DNA from: Verrucomicrobiia bacterium | GTDB lineage: Bacteria > Verrucomicrobiota > Verrucomicrobiia > Verrucomicrobiales > DEV007 | DNA length: 32,078 nucleotides | Direction: 5' to 3' | Assembly: GCA_020440025.1 (NCBI GenBank) | Contig: JAGROX010000071.1 | Span: 832 to 32,909 of the forward strand | In this document: piece by piece, positions 24,923-32,078 of the stretch | Layout: each line of letters begins with the position of its first letter | Position numbering within the stretch: position 1 is the first letter of the stretch | The notes under the pieces: generated by a model | What the model was told of the DNA's origin: nothing | Database searches by the model: none | The model's input: the letters and a program-made list of their open reading frames with translations, nothing else | Made by a program: the position numbers and the translations under genes

Positions 24923-24973
24923 GCTTCCAGCCTGTGAATTCACCGGCAAGGATGCCGGTGTCACCGTGGAAGC
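24923..24973. repeat. Composite palindrome upstream of fabV
   Basis: Inner arms CACCGGCA (24941-24948) and TGCCGGTG (24953-24960) surround AGGA. Outer arms GCTTCCA (24923-24929) and TGGAAGC (24967-24973) enclose them. Two nested perfect dyads without a U-run suggest a dispersed palindromic element or a regulatory structure rather than a terminator. Confidence 0.5.
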
Positions 24974-25032
24974 GCCTTCTCAACTTTGCGCCATTCCTGT
25001 CCAGCCGCGCGGAATCGCCCGCAGGCCCACGA

Positions 25033-25062
25033 AAAAAGCGCGGCCCGCGAGCCGCGCTTTTT
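25033..25062 (-). terminator. Rho-independent terminator of the repeat-protein gene
   Basis: A perfect 12-bp stem, AAAAAGCGCGGC / GCCGCGCTTTTT, with a 6-nt loop, lies 26 bases past the stop codon of the minus-strand gene at 25089-26573. The flanking A and T runs mean it could work in both directions. Confidence 0.88.
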
Positions 25063-25088
25063 CAGAAATCGTTGAACTGGCGGGACTC

Positions 25089-26573
25089 TCAGCGTCCGCG
25101 CTGAAATCCGGGGCGACCTCCGCCCCAAGCCTGCCACGGGCCAGGTCCGAAACCACCACGTCCCATCATGGGTGCAGGTGGGCGTCCTCCCTGAAACGGG
25201 CCCTGCGGTCCGCGTCCCTGGAATCCGCCGGGGCCACGCTGACCCTGGCCACGCCCGAATGATTGACGAGGAGGTCCTGCGGGCCGGGCTCCGGCGCGGG
25301 GTTGGAAATCGCGGGATCCCTTTTTGGCGTGACCACGATGTCCGTCATGGCGCTTTTTGCCGGCATGATGGTCGGGGCGTCCCTGGGCACGGGCGTTCTG
25401 TCCGCGACGATGGTGGTCTTGGGGCCGTCCGAAACGCGCCCGCATCTCGCCGATGTGCTTCCGGAATTCGGCCATCTCTCTGTTGGCTTCTTCGTGCTTG
25501 CCGGACTGGTGGAGATTCCGGATTTCCTGCACTCGGGCCTGCATGTGCTCCCTCATTTTTGCCATGTCGGGACGGTCGTGATCGCCTCCCGGCCCGGGAC
25601 GGCCGGGTTGGAAACCAAATCGTGGCGGCTCGGGTCCTTTCTCGTGGCGAGCGCCATCTGCCTGCGGCGGACGCTGGGGTCCGCGTTGGGCTTGCGCATC
25701 CGGACCCCGAGGAGGACCACCGGGTCCGCGTTGTCCGTGCTGTGCCATTTTCTCGCGAATCTCGCCCGCTTCCTTTTTGAATTCGGCCATCATCTTCTCG
25801 GCCTCTTCGTTCTTGCCCGCTTCGCGAAGCTTGTGAATCTCCTGCATGCGGCCCTGCATGTGCTCGCGCATTTTTTCCATGTCGGGACGGTCGTGACCTT
25901 CACGGGACCGCTCGGCGACTTCGGGCTGAGGACGGGGCTTTTGCTCTGCCTTCGGCGCTTCCGGTTTTCTGTCGGGGTGTCCGCCTTCCATGGCCGGACG
26001 CTGCGGTCCGCGGGGAGGTTCGGCGCCGTCTTTTCTGTCCGGACCGCCCTGGCCGCGGCCTTGGTCACGATCGTGTCCTTGCTGAGCCATCTGCTCGCGC
26101 ATTTCGCCCATGTGCTTTCTCATGTCGGCCATCATTTCTTCGGCCTGTTCGTGCTTGCCTGCCTCGTGAAGCTTGTGAATCTCCTGCATTTTGTCCCGCA
26201 TCGGTTCCGGTAGCTTGCTCATGTCGGGACCACCACGACCCGGGCCGGGACCGTGCTCACCGAATTTGGTGCGCATTTCCTCAGCCTTCTTTCTGAACTC
26301 AGCCATCAGTTTTTCGGCTTCTTCGTTCTTTCCGGCTTCGCGAAGTTTCTGGATCTCCTGCATGCGGCCCTGCATCTGCTCGCGCATCTTTTCCATGTCG
26401 GGACGACCGGGTTTCTCTTCGGCCTTGGGGGCCGGCGCGGCGGGGGCTTCAGGACGAGCCGGTGGCGTCGGTTTCTTTGGCGCTTCTTTTTCGGCCTCCT
26501 GAGCAAAACCGGGAACAGTCAGAGACAGGCTCGCGGCGGCAGTCAGAAGGAGAATTCGGGATGAGGTTCTCAT
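25089..26573 (-). CDS. Secreted, disordered protein with four ~48-residue helical repeats
   Basis: A 494-residue protein with a signal peptide (residues 1-25, ending GFAQ). Four repeats at residues 57-104, 115-162, 229-276 and 334-381 follow the pattern RPDMEKMREHMQGRMQEI, HKLREAGKNEEAEKMMAEF, K..GEMR. Each looks like a charged helical hairpin. They are joined by Gly/Pro/Arg/Gln-rich linkers, and the C-terminal ~110 residues are Gly/Arg/Pro-rich with GRGGFG-like motifs. Composition is strongly low-complexity. No enzyme motif is seen. It may bind polyanions, metals or other periplasmic proteins. Ends with a strong terminator and is divergent from mazG. Confidence 0.85.
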   Translation of the reverse strand: MRTSSRILLLTAAASLSLTVPGFAQEAEKEAPKKPTPPARPEAPAAPAPKAEEKPGRPDMEKMREQMQGRMQEIQKLREAGKNEEAEKLMAEFRKKAEEMRTKFGEHGPGPGRGGPDMSKLPEPMRDKMQEIHKLHEAGKHEQAEEMMADMRKHMGEMREQMAQQGHDRDQGRGQGGPDRKDGAEPPRGPQRPAMEGGHPDRKPEAPKAEQKPRPQPEVAERSREGHDRPDMEKMREHMQGRMQEIHKLREAGKNEEAEKMMAEFKKEAGEIREKMAQHGQRGPGGPPRGPDAQAQRGPQRPPQADGARHEKGPEPPRFGFQPGRPGPGGDHDRPDMAKMREHMQARVQEIRNLHQSGKHEEANREMAEFRKHIGEMRARFGRPQDHHRRGQNARAQGRPDHHAGKKRHDGHRGHAKKGSRDFQPRAGARPAGPPRQSFGRGQGQRGPGGFQGRGPQGPFQGGRPPAPMMGRGGFGPGPWQAWGGGRPGFQRGR

Positions 26574-26750
26574 GGGTGACAGAGGGTGGGTGTTTTTTCT
26601 GGAAAGGCGAAGCGAGAGGCTTGGCTCTCACGGTTGCTCTGGTCGATACAACTCCCGCTGCGGGCCGAGGTTGCGGGGAAATCTTTTGGGAAGGGGATGG
26701 GCCCGCTGTTCGATGGCGGGAATTTCGCTGGAAAGTGAGCCATGCCTCCC

Positions 26751-26755
26751 GGAGG
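26751..26755 (+). promoter_or_regulatory. Shine-Dalgarno of mazG
   Basis: GGAGG, eight bases before the ATG at 26764. It is one of few clear ribosome sites in the window. It fixes the mazG start against the longer open frame from 26572. Confidence 0.75.
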
Positions 26756-26763
26756 ATGCCGCC

Positions 26764-27606
26764 ATGGCAGAAAGCGCTCCCGTATTCGGCTCGGCCGACG
26801 AATTTGATCATCTCCCGCCCGTGGATCGGCTCCGGGCCATCATGCACCGCCTGCGGGCTCCGGGCGGTTGTCCGTGGGACGCTGAACAGACGCACGAATC
26901 GCTGTTGCCGCATCTCATCGAGGAAGCCTACGAGGTCGCTGAAGCCATTCGCAGCGGAGATCGTGACGCCATCGTCGACGAGCTGGGCGACCTCTTGCTG
27001 CAGCCGGTTTTCCATGCCGAAATCGCCTCGGAAACCGGCGCGTTCGATCTCGACTGCATCGCCGCCTCCATCGGGGACAAACTGATCCGGCGACACCCGC
27101 ATGTCTTTGGCAACAGCGAGGTGTCCGACTCGGCCGACGTGCTGCGTCAGTGGGACGAGATCAAGCAGGCCGAGAAAGGCGCCAAGACTTCCGTGACCGC
27201 AAAGCTCGAGCCTTTCATCAAGAAGGCGAACGACGGATTGCCCGCCCTGATGAGCGCGACGAAAATCCAGAAGCGAGTTGCCAAAGTCGGCTTCGACTGG
27301 CCCGACGGCGACCTGACGCCCGTGCTGGGGAAAATCCGCGAGGAGACGAAAGAGATCACCGAAGCCCTCGCGTCCGGCGATGCCGAACACGTCGCCGAAG
27401 AGATTGGCGATCTGCTTTTTGCCGTCGTCAACCTGGCGAGAAAGCAGAACCTTGATGCCGAGCTGCTGCTCCATCACGCCAACGTCAAATTCGTGAATCG
27501 TTTCCGTCAGGTGGAGGAATCGCTTCATGCCGAGGGCAAATCTCTGGACGAGGCGACCCTCGAGGAAATGGACGCCGCCTGGGATGCGGCCAAGGAACTG
27601 GCGTAG
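26764..27606 (+). CDS. mazG: Nucleoside triphosphate pyrophosphohydrolase MazG
   Basis: A 280-residue protein with two tandem MazG domains, as in the E. coli enzyme. The first has LRAPGGCPWDAEQTHESLLP, LIEEAYEVAEAI (E53, E54, E57) and DELGDLLLQPVFHA (E73, D76), the Mg-binding four-helix site. The second repeats it as EETKEITEAL and EEIGDLLFAVVNLAR. It hydrolyses NTPs and dNTPs to monophosphates plus pyrophosphate, cleaning non-canonical nucleotides and tempering stringent signalling. The start is set by the GGAGG at 26751. Divergent from the secreted repeat protein, with 190 bases between them. Confidence 0.95.
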   Translation: MAESAPVFGSADEFDHLPPVDRLRAIMHRLRAPGGCPWDAEQTHESLLPHLIEEAYEVAEAIRSGDRDAIVDELGDLLLQPVFHAEIASETGAFDLDCIAASIGDKLIRRHPHVFGNSEVSDSADVLRQWDEIKQAEKGAKTSVTAKLEPFIKKANDGLPALMSATKIQKRVAKVGFDWPDGDLTPVLGKIREETKEITEALASGDAEHVAEEIGDLLFAVVNLARKQNLDAELLLHHANVKFVNRFRQVEESLHAEGKSLDEATLEEMDAAWDAAKELA

Positions 27607-27647
27607 ATCGGCACCCTCGACCGGGTGGTAAACCTTCTCATTTCAGG

Positions 27648-27666
27648 GAAGGTGGGTGGCACCTTC
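27648..27666. other. Hairpin between mazG and the LVIVD gene
   Basis: GAAGGTG (27648-27654) and CACCTTC (27660-27666) form a perfect 7-bp stem 17 bases before ATG-27683. An upstream CACCC/GGGTG dyad (27612-27627) lies just past mazG. Neither has a U-run. They may end mazG transcription weakly or shape the leader of the next gene. Confidence 0.35.
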
Positions 27667-27682
27667 TGTCGAATCGATCCCC

Positions 27683-29737
27683 ATGCTGTTTCCCAATCAC
27701 TCACTTCGCTGCTTCACTATCACGGCCGTCACGGCCCTCGTCTTTCTGCACGGTGCCATCGGCAGTCACGCTGCTTATTCGGTAGCCGAATTCGGACCCG
27801 CGCTGAAGGTCGAAAAGGTTCCCGGCATCGACGCCTGTCAGGCGGTCGCCGTGGTCGGAGATCGCCTTTACGCGACGGGACGCGGGACCTTTTCCGTGCT
27901 CGATATTTCCCGAGCGGCAGATCCGAAGATCCTGGGTGAGCTTTCAGGACTGGGGAACACCCGCCAGATTTTCGTGCGCGACGGGATCGCCTACGTGTCG
28001 GCACGGCAGGACGGGCTGTGGCTGATCGATCTGTCGGACGATGCCAAGCCCACCATCATCAGCCACTACGACACCGTGGAAATGGCCACCGGCATCTGGG
28101 TGTCCGGGTCCGTGGCCTACATCGCGACGCGCTGCTACGGCGTCGAAATCGTCGATGTCTCCGATCCGCAAAAACCCCGTCACCTCAGCACCCTGAAGAC
28201 GGGCGAGGCGCAGTCGTGCTGGGCACGCGATGGCTTTCTCTACATCGGGGATTGGGCCCCGAAGAAACTCCTCGTCGCCGATGTCCGGAATCCTCTCGAA
28301 CCGAAGATCGTGGGAGAAGGTCTGCTTGATGGCTACGGCGACGGCGGCTGCCTCCGGGGGAACACCTGTTTTGCCGCGACCGGCCACCACTCGCGGGCGC
28401 TGAAAGAGGAGGATCGCGAGGGCAAGGGTCACGGTTTGGAAATCTTCGACGTGTCGGATCCCACCAATCCCGCAAAAATTTCGGGCGTGAAATTTCCGCC
28501 TTCCTATCACATCAGCAATGACATGTGGACGGCGCGAGTCGCGGGAGATCACTGCGTCGTCGCGGACACCTGGAACGGGCTTTTCGTCGTGAACATCGCG
28601 ACCCTCGAATCGCCGAAGATCGTCGCTCACGCCATCCTGCCCACGCCATCCGGTCGCGACGCCCCGGATCCGGTCGGGGACATCGCCCTCGGCGACGGCG
28701 TCATCTATGCGGCGGGAATTTTCTCCGGCCTCTACGTGGTTCCGGCACCCGGGATGGCTCAGCCCGTCGTCGCGGAACCGGACCAGGCTCTGCCGATCCC
28801 TCCGTCGACTGCGATCTCCGATGAAGATGCCGATTTCCTGACCTATCGGCCGGAAGGCCAGGTGCGCTCGGTAAGCGTCGTCGGGGACATCGCCTGGGCC
28901 GCGTGCGGGGTGGCGGGCATTCAGGCGATTCGGCTGGGCGAGGATTCGCTGGAGCCGCTCAGCGTCACCGTTCCCGATGAAGGGGAAGTGTTTCACGTCT
29001 CCGTTTCCGGCGATCGCCTCTACGCCGCCGAGAGCGCCGGTGGCCTGGGGATTTACCAGATCGGTCCCAAGCTCGATCTCACCGAAATCGGTCGACTGCG
29101 CCTACCGGGGAGAAATGTGAAGCAGGTTGTCTGCCCGCCTCCCGGACGCTTTGCGCTGCTCCATTGCGGCAGTGCCCAAACCCTGATCGCCGATGTCTCC
29201 GACCCTGCCAAACCCGAGATCGTGTTGCAGGATTCCCAGGTCGGACTTTTCTACGGGGATCAATTGGTGCCGGAGATGCTCGGAGGGAAGTACCTCGTCG
29301 CCCACTGGCATCGCAGCGGCCCGGCTTGGTATGACGTCAGCGGTCCGAAGCCGACGCTGTTCGGCAACAGCCCTGACGAACGCCGCTACAGTTGGACCGA
29401 CGGCGCTTGCGCACTTGGTGACCGATTGCTCATTACCAAGCGCGGCCGACTGCAGCTGCTGGAACCGGGGGAGATGCGCGACGTGGGCCAGCTGCCCAGC
29501 GTTGGCATTGAGGGCAACTACCTCATCGGCCGCCCCTCCACGGACGGCAAGCGACTCGCCCTCGCTCGGCGGCACGAGCAACAGGTTCAGGTCCTCGACA
29601 TCACGAATTGGGAAAAACCCGTTGTCACCGAGGACTACCATTTTTCCGGTCATCCCGGCGCCTGCGGATTCTGGCAGGACCGGCTCGTGGTTCCCGCGGG
29701 CTACCAGGGATTGCTCCTGGAGAAACCAAAGCCATAG
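27683..29737 (+). CDS. Secreted LVIVD-repeat beta-propeller protein
   Basis: A 684-residue protein from ATG-27683; a GTG at 27656 would only lengthen the signal region. A signal peptide ends near residue 30 (GAIGSHA). At least eight LVIVD-type motifs follow: FSVLDISRAADPKIL, LWLIDLSDDAKPTII, VEIVDVSDPQKPRHL, LLVADVRNPLEPKIV, LEIFDVSDPTNPAKI, LFVVNIATLESPKIV, LIADVSDPAKPEIV and VQVLDITNWEKPVV. Such repeats build propellers on exported or cell-surface proteins whose ligands are mostly unknown. The spacing suggests two propellers separated near residues 360-390. The EVE gene starts six bases after its stop. Confidence 0.85.
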   Translation: MLFPNHSLRCFTITAVTALVFLHGAIGSHAAYSVAEFGPALKVEKVPGIDACQAVAVVGDRLYATGRGTFSVLDISRAADPKILGELSGLGNTRQIFVRDGIAYVSARQDGLWLIDLSDDAKPTIISHYDTVEMATGIWVSGSVAYIATRCYGVEIVDVSDPQKPRHLSTLKTGEAQSCWARDGFLYIGDWAPKKLLVADVRNPLEPKIVGEGLLDGYGDGGCLRGNTCFAATGHHSRALKEEDREGKGHGLEIFDVSDPTNPAKISGVKFPPSYHISNDMWTARVAGDHCVVADTWNGLFVVNIATLESPKIVAHAILPTPSGRDAPDPVGDIALGDGVIYAAGIFSGLYVVPAPGMAQPVVAEPDQALPIPPSTAISDEDADFLTYRPEGQVRSVSVVGDIAWAACGVAGIQAIRLGEDSLEPLSVTVPDEGEVFHVSVSGDRLYAAESAGGLGIYQIGPKLDLTEIGRLRLPGRNVKQVVCPPPGRFALLHCGSAQTLIADVSDPAKPEIVLQDSQVGLFYGDQLVPEMLGGKYLVAHWHRSGPAWYDVSGPKPTLFGNSPDERRYSWTDGACALGDRLLITKRGRLQLLEPGEMRDVGQLPSVGIEGNYLIGRPSTDGKRLALARRHEQQVQVLDITNWEKPVVTEDYHFSGHPGACGFWQDRLVVPAGYQGLLLEKPKP

Positions 29738-29743
29738 TTCTTC

Positions 29744-30232
29744 ATGCGTCACTGGCTCCTCAAATCCGAACCTGACACGTTTTCTTTCGACGACTTGAAG
29801 CGTCGCCCGAAACGGACCGAACCGTGGAACGGCGTCCGCAACTATCAGGTGCGAAATTTCATGCGGGACGACATGAAGCCCGGCGACCTTGGGTTTTTCT
29901 ACCATTCGAGCTGTCCAGAGCCCGGGATTCCCGGCGTGATAGAGATCGTCTCCGAGGCGCGACCCGATCCCAGCGCCTTGGATCCGAAAAGCGAGTATTT
30001 CGATCCCAAGAGTGACCCGGACAATCCTGGTTGGTTGCTGGTGGATGTCGCGTGGCGAGCGGATTTCGAGCGTTTCGTCGCTCTCCCCGAATTGAGAGAG
30101 CATCCGGAACTGGCAGAACTGCTCATCCTTCGGCGCGGCAATCGCCTGTCGGTGACGCCTTTGGAGACGGCGGAGTTTCAGTTCATCTGCCAACTCGGCG
30201 GGATCGATCCCAAAGGACTCGCGTCAGATTAA
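29744..30232 (+). CDS. EVE-domain protein
   Basis: A 162-residue protein that is essentially one EVE domain: HWLLKSEPDTFSFDDLKR, then WNGVRNYQVRNFMRD, MKPGDLGFFYHS and PGIPGVIEIVSEARPDP. Length and motifs match bacterial relatives of THYN1. EVE domains share the PUA-like fold and bind modified bases in DNA or RNA; the standalone bacterial proteins are not well characterised. It starts six bases after the LVIVD gene, so it is probably co-transcribed, although no functional link is evident. Convergent with the MFS gene, 11 bases away. Confidence 0.92.
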   Translation: MRHWLLKSEPDTFSFDDLKRRPKRTEPWNGVRNYQVRNFMRDDMKPGDLGFFYHSSCPEPGIPGVIEIVSEARPDPSALDPKSEYFDPKSDPDNPGWLLVDVAWRADFERFVALPELREHPELAELLILRRGNRLSVTPLETAEFQFICQLGGIDPKGLASD

Positions 30233-30243
30233 CCTTACCGGGT

Positions 30244-31524
30244 TTACCGGGCGATCAATCGACGGGAAGGATCCACCAGGGCCCAGCATACCGCTCCCGC
30301 CAGGTAGACGGCGGCGAAGAGGAGGAGGACGAGGTTCCAGTTCTCGGTCCGTTCGAACAGGGCGCCAACGAGAATGGGACAACCCGCCGCCGCGAAGTTG
30401 CCCACCATGTTCATGATCCCGAAGACCTGAGGAGTGTGCTTGCCGCCGATGTCGATGGTTGCGGAAAAGGCGCAGGGTCCGGCGAGCGCCGCGAAGAGGG
30501 ATCCCAAAGCAAGCAGGGCAATGGCAAGGCTGACTCCCTGAACCAAGTAGGCCGCGAGAATCAGCAATCCGCAGGCTCCCAGAAACACCGCGCCAACGCC
30601 ACTCCGGCTGAGGCGCAGGCTTTTGGTTCGCTGCCAGATCAGATCCGTCAACCACCCGCCCAGAAGGCAACCCGCCAGAGTACCGGTGAAGACAAGGGCT
30701 TGGAGGTAGCCGGAATCATTGACCGAGATGCCCCGGGTTTTTTGGAGAAACGTCGGGAACCAGCTCGCGAAAAACATGTAACCCGCCGCCCGGCAGATTT
30801 GCTGGCCGCAAAGGAACCAGATGGCCGGGTTCCGCGCCATCTCGCGCCACGGGGTCGGTTCCTGGGATTCTGAGCTGATCGAGGCCGTTTCCGATTCGTC
30901 GCGGTCGGCTTCAATCAGGGCCAGTTCGGTGGGATTCACCGCGGGGTCCTTGCGCGGATCGTCCCGAAAACGGAGAAAAAACCAGATCGTCCAGATGATC
31001 CCCGGAATGGCGAAAAGAACGAAGACAAGCCGCCAGCCAATCGCCAGGATCAGCGGTCCGGTGGAAACGCCAGAGGCGATCGCGCCCACCTGCATCCCGG
31101 TGGTGAGAACGCCGCAGGCAAAGGTACGCCGCGCCAGCGGAATCCAGTGGGAGATCGACAGGCACGACGCCGGGAAAAGTCCGGCTTGGGCGATCCCCAT
31201 CATCAGCTGGGCCAGGATGAGCAGCCAGAACCCCGTGGCCGCGCCAAGTGCCAAAGTGGCGATCGCTCCCAGCAGCACGAACGCCGTCATCGCGATGCGG
31301 GTGCCGCGTCGATGAGCCAGCCACCCTCCGGGCACCTGAAAAATGGCGTAGGTCCAGAAGAAGGCGCCCATGAAAACGCCGGATTGCTTCAGCGTCAGAC
31401 CGAGATCCTCGCGGATGGTGCTCTCGGCGACACCGACCGCATTCCGGCACAGGTAAGCCAAGGCGGCGGCGAGAGTCAGCCAGGTCAACACCCGGTAGCG
31501 AACCGCTGTGGGGCGATCACTCAT
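30244..31524 (-). CDS. MFS transporter, anion:cation symporter (ACS)-like
   Basis: A 426-residue protein with about 12 membrane segments and a hydrophilic central loop (DPRKDPAVNPTE to SQEPTPWREMA). The N-half shows AYLCRNAVGVAESTIREDLG and the MFS signature FQVPGGWLAHRRGTR, close to hexuronate/glucarate-type ACS carriers. It likely imports an organic acid or sugar acid; the substrate is unknown. The start is ATG-31524, whose ATGA overlaps the stop of the upstream ceramidase-like gene and indicates coupling. An in-frame extension to 31602 lies inside that gene and is rejected. Confidence 0.88.
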   Translation of the reverse strand: MSDRPTAVRYRVLTWLTLAAALAYLCRNAVGVAESTIREDLGLTLKQSGVFMGAFFWTYAIFQVPGGWLAHRRGTRIAMTAFVLLGAIATLALGAATGFWLLILAQLMMGIAQAGLFPASCLSISHWIPLARRTFACGVLTTGMQVGAIASGVSTGPLILAIGWRLVFVLFAIPGIIWTIWFFLRFRDDPRKDPAVNPTELALIEADRDESETASISSESQEPTPWREMARNPAIWFLCGQQICRAAGYMFFASWFPTFLQKTRGISVNDSGYLQALVFTGTLAGCLLGGWLTDLIWQRTKSLRLSRSGVGAVFLGACGLLILAAYLVQGVSLAIALLALGSLFAALAGPCAFSATIDIGGKHTPQVFGIMNMVGNFAAAGCPILVGALFERTENWNLVLLLFAAVYLAGAVCWALVDPSRRLIAR

Positions 31525-32078
31525 CGACGGACGGTGCGGAAGGCGGCGGCGGTGGCCGATTCGAGACGTTCGAGGCTGCCGCGATCGAAGGGCGTCTGCC
31601 ACACTTGATAAAGATCCTCGTCGTAAAGGTCAGCCGGCGGCAGGTAACCGATCGATCCGTTGGCCAGGTTCAGGTAAGCGACAGCGGTGTCGGGAAAGGC
31701 GGCCCGGAGCTGTTGCTGAATCTGGGAATACGCCTCGGCCATATTCGCGGCAAGAAGGGCGTCGCCGATTTTCCAAATCCAGACGGGAAAGGCGAAAGTC
31801 TCACCGTCCCCGAGTCCGCGGCGGATGGAGATTTTTCGGCGGAGCCGTTCCTGGGTCACCCGATCGCTGGTCGCCGCAAATTCGCGTTCCAGTTGCGCTG
31901 CCGAAGGCCAATCTTTCAGCGGCAGGTCGACCATGATCCGAACCGCTTTCAAGTCGGTGGAAAGCGCCGTCTTTTCCCGTCGCCACACCGCCAGCGGGGC
32001 GCCGGATTCGCGAACGCCGTCGTAGACGAGATGTTCGCCCGGAGGCTCCATTCCGGCGAGGGTGGCGAGCACGGCGTG
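31521..32078 (-). CDS. Neutral/alkaline ceramidase-like protein, C-terminal part
   Basis: The gene is cut by the window edge; the frame stays open to the last base, so the true start is outside and the GTG at 32072 is not the start. The visible ~185 residues end like the neutral/alkaline non-lysosomal ceramidase family of Planctomycetota and Verrucomicrobiota: FPVWIWKIGDALLAANMAEA, VAYLNLANGSIGYLPPADLY, YQVWQTPFDRGSLERLE. The zinc-binding N-terminal part is not in view. The stop overlaps the MFS start (ATGA), so hydrolase and transporter form one unit, perhaps degrading a compound and taking up a product. Confidence 0.7.
   Translation of the reverse strand, partial: HAVLATLAGMEPPGEHLVYDGVRESGAPLAVWRREKTALSTDLKAVRIMVDLPLKDWPSAAQLEREFAATSDRVTQERLRRKISIRRGLGDGETFAFPVWIWKIGDALLAANMAEAYSQIQQQLRAAFPDTAVAYLNLANGSIGYLPPADLYDEDLYQVWQTPFDRGSLERLESATAAAFRTVRR

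Larger units (their letters stand above)
24776..25088. other. Intergenic region between fabV and the repeat-protein gene
   Basis: This 313-bp gap must contain the fabV promoter, the terminator of the upstream gene (25033-25062) and a composite hairpin (24923-24973). No further gene is supported. Confidence 0.5.

Noticed and set aside
24776..24964. Longer FabV N-terminus
   Set aside because: The family N-terminus begins MIIQPKIRGF at 24775; the upstream part is non-conserved and overlaps a palindrome.
26449..27528. 359-residue minus-strand open frame
   Set aside because: Antisense of mazG and of the repeat-protein start; no recognisable protein.
27944..30193. Minus-strand frames of 350 and 363 residues opposite the LVIVD and EVE genes
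   Set aside because: Shadows; the plus strand carries clear repeats, a signal peptide and an EVE domain.

Overview
The window looks like a chromosome segment of a free-living Gram-negative bacterium, most likely Verrucomicrobiota (Opitutae/Verrucomicrobiae-like) or the related Planctomycetota. This rests on the gene types: FabV enoyl reductase, a Tat-exported FAD-dependent oxidoreductase, a ceramidase-like protein next to an MFS carrier, an LVIVD-repeat beta-propeller and a roughly 3000-residue secreted fibronectin-III protein. Clear Shine-Dalgarno sequences are also rare. No rRNA or tRNA gene, CRISPR array, integrase or transposase was found.

Layout. (1) 1-4245 is an accessory block: the end of a 21-bp tandem repeat array, a DUF4365/PD-(D/E)XK-like gene, a detached 3' end of fabV, a conserved hypothetical gene, and a RES-Xre toxin-antitoxin pair in the unusual toxin-first order. 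(2) 4315-6574 (minus) is a two-gene unit: an exported FAD oxidoreductase and a DUF4405-type membrane protein. (3) 6799-15771 (minus) is one giant secreted protein with three beta-propeller regions, eleven FN3 repeats and a duplicated C-terminal module. (4) 16213-19761 holds small envelope proteins: Tim44-like, TPR/membrane, and three hypothetical proteins. (5) 19943-23485 is a second accessory block: nested inverted repeats, the same 21-bp array, a broken Xre antitoxin, and a tightly overlapping three-gene operon (TIGR04255-like, unknown, ComEC-type metallo-beta-lactamase fold). (6) 23585-32078 is core-like: fabV, a secreted disordered repeat protein with a strong terminator, mazG, an LVIVD protein followed by an EVE-domain protein, and an MFS transporter coupled to a ceramidase-like gene cut by the window edge.

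The most striking pattern is that the two accessory blocks share a frame. In the same orientation and about 20 kb apart, each reads 21-bp array, then unrelated AT-rich cargo, then the 3' end of fabV. In block A only the last ~45 fabV codons remain. In block B the whole gene follows. This looks like a cargo-exchange site anchored on the array and the fabV 3' end, carrying genes that resemble defence or conflict modules. The cargo is visibly AT-richer than its surroundings: hand counts of 60-base samples give 23 G+C at 301-360 and 24 at 21901-21960, against 39 in mazG at 27301-27360. All functional statements come from motif recognition by eye; no search was run.
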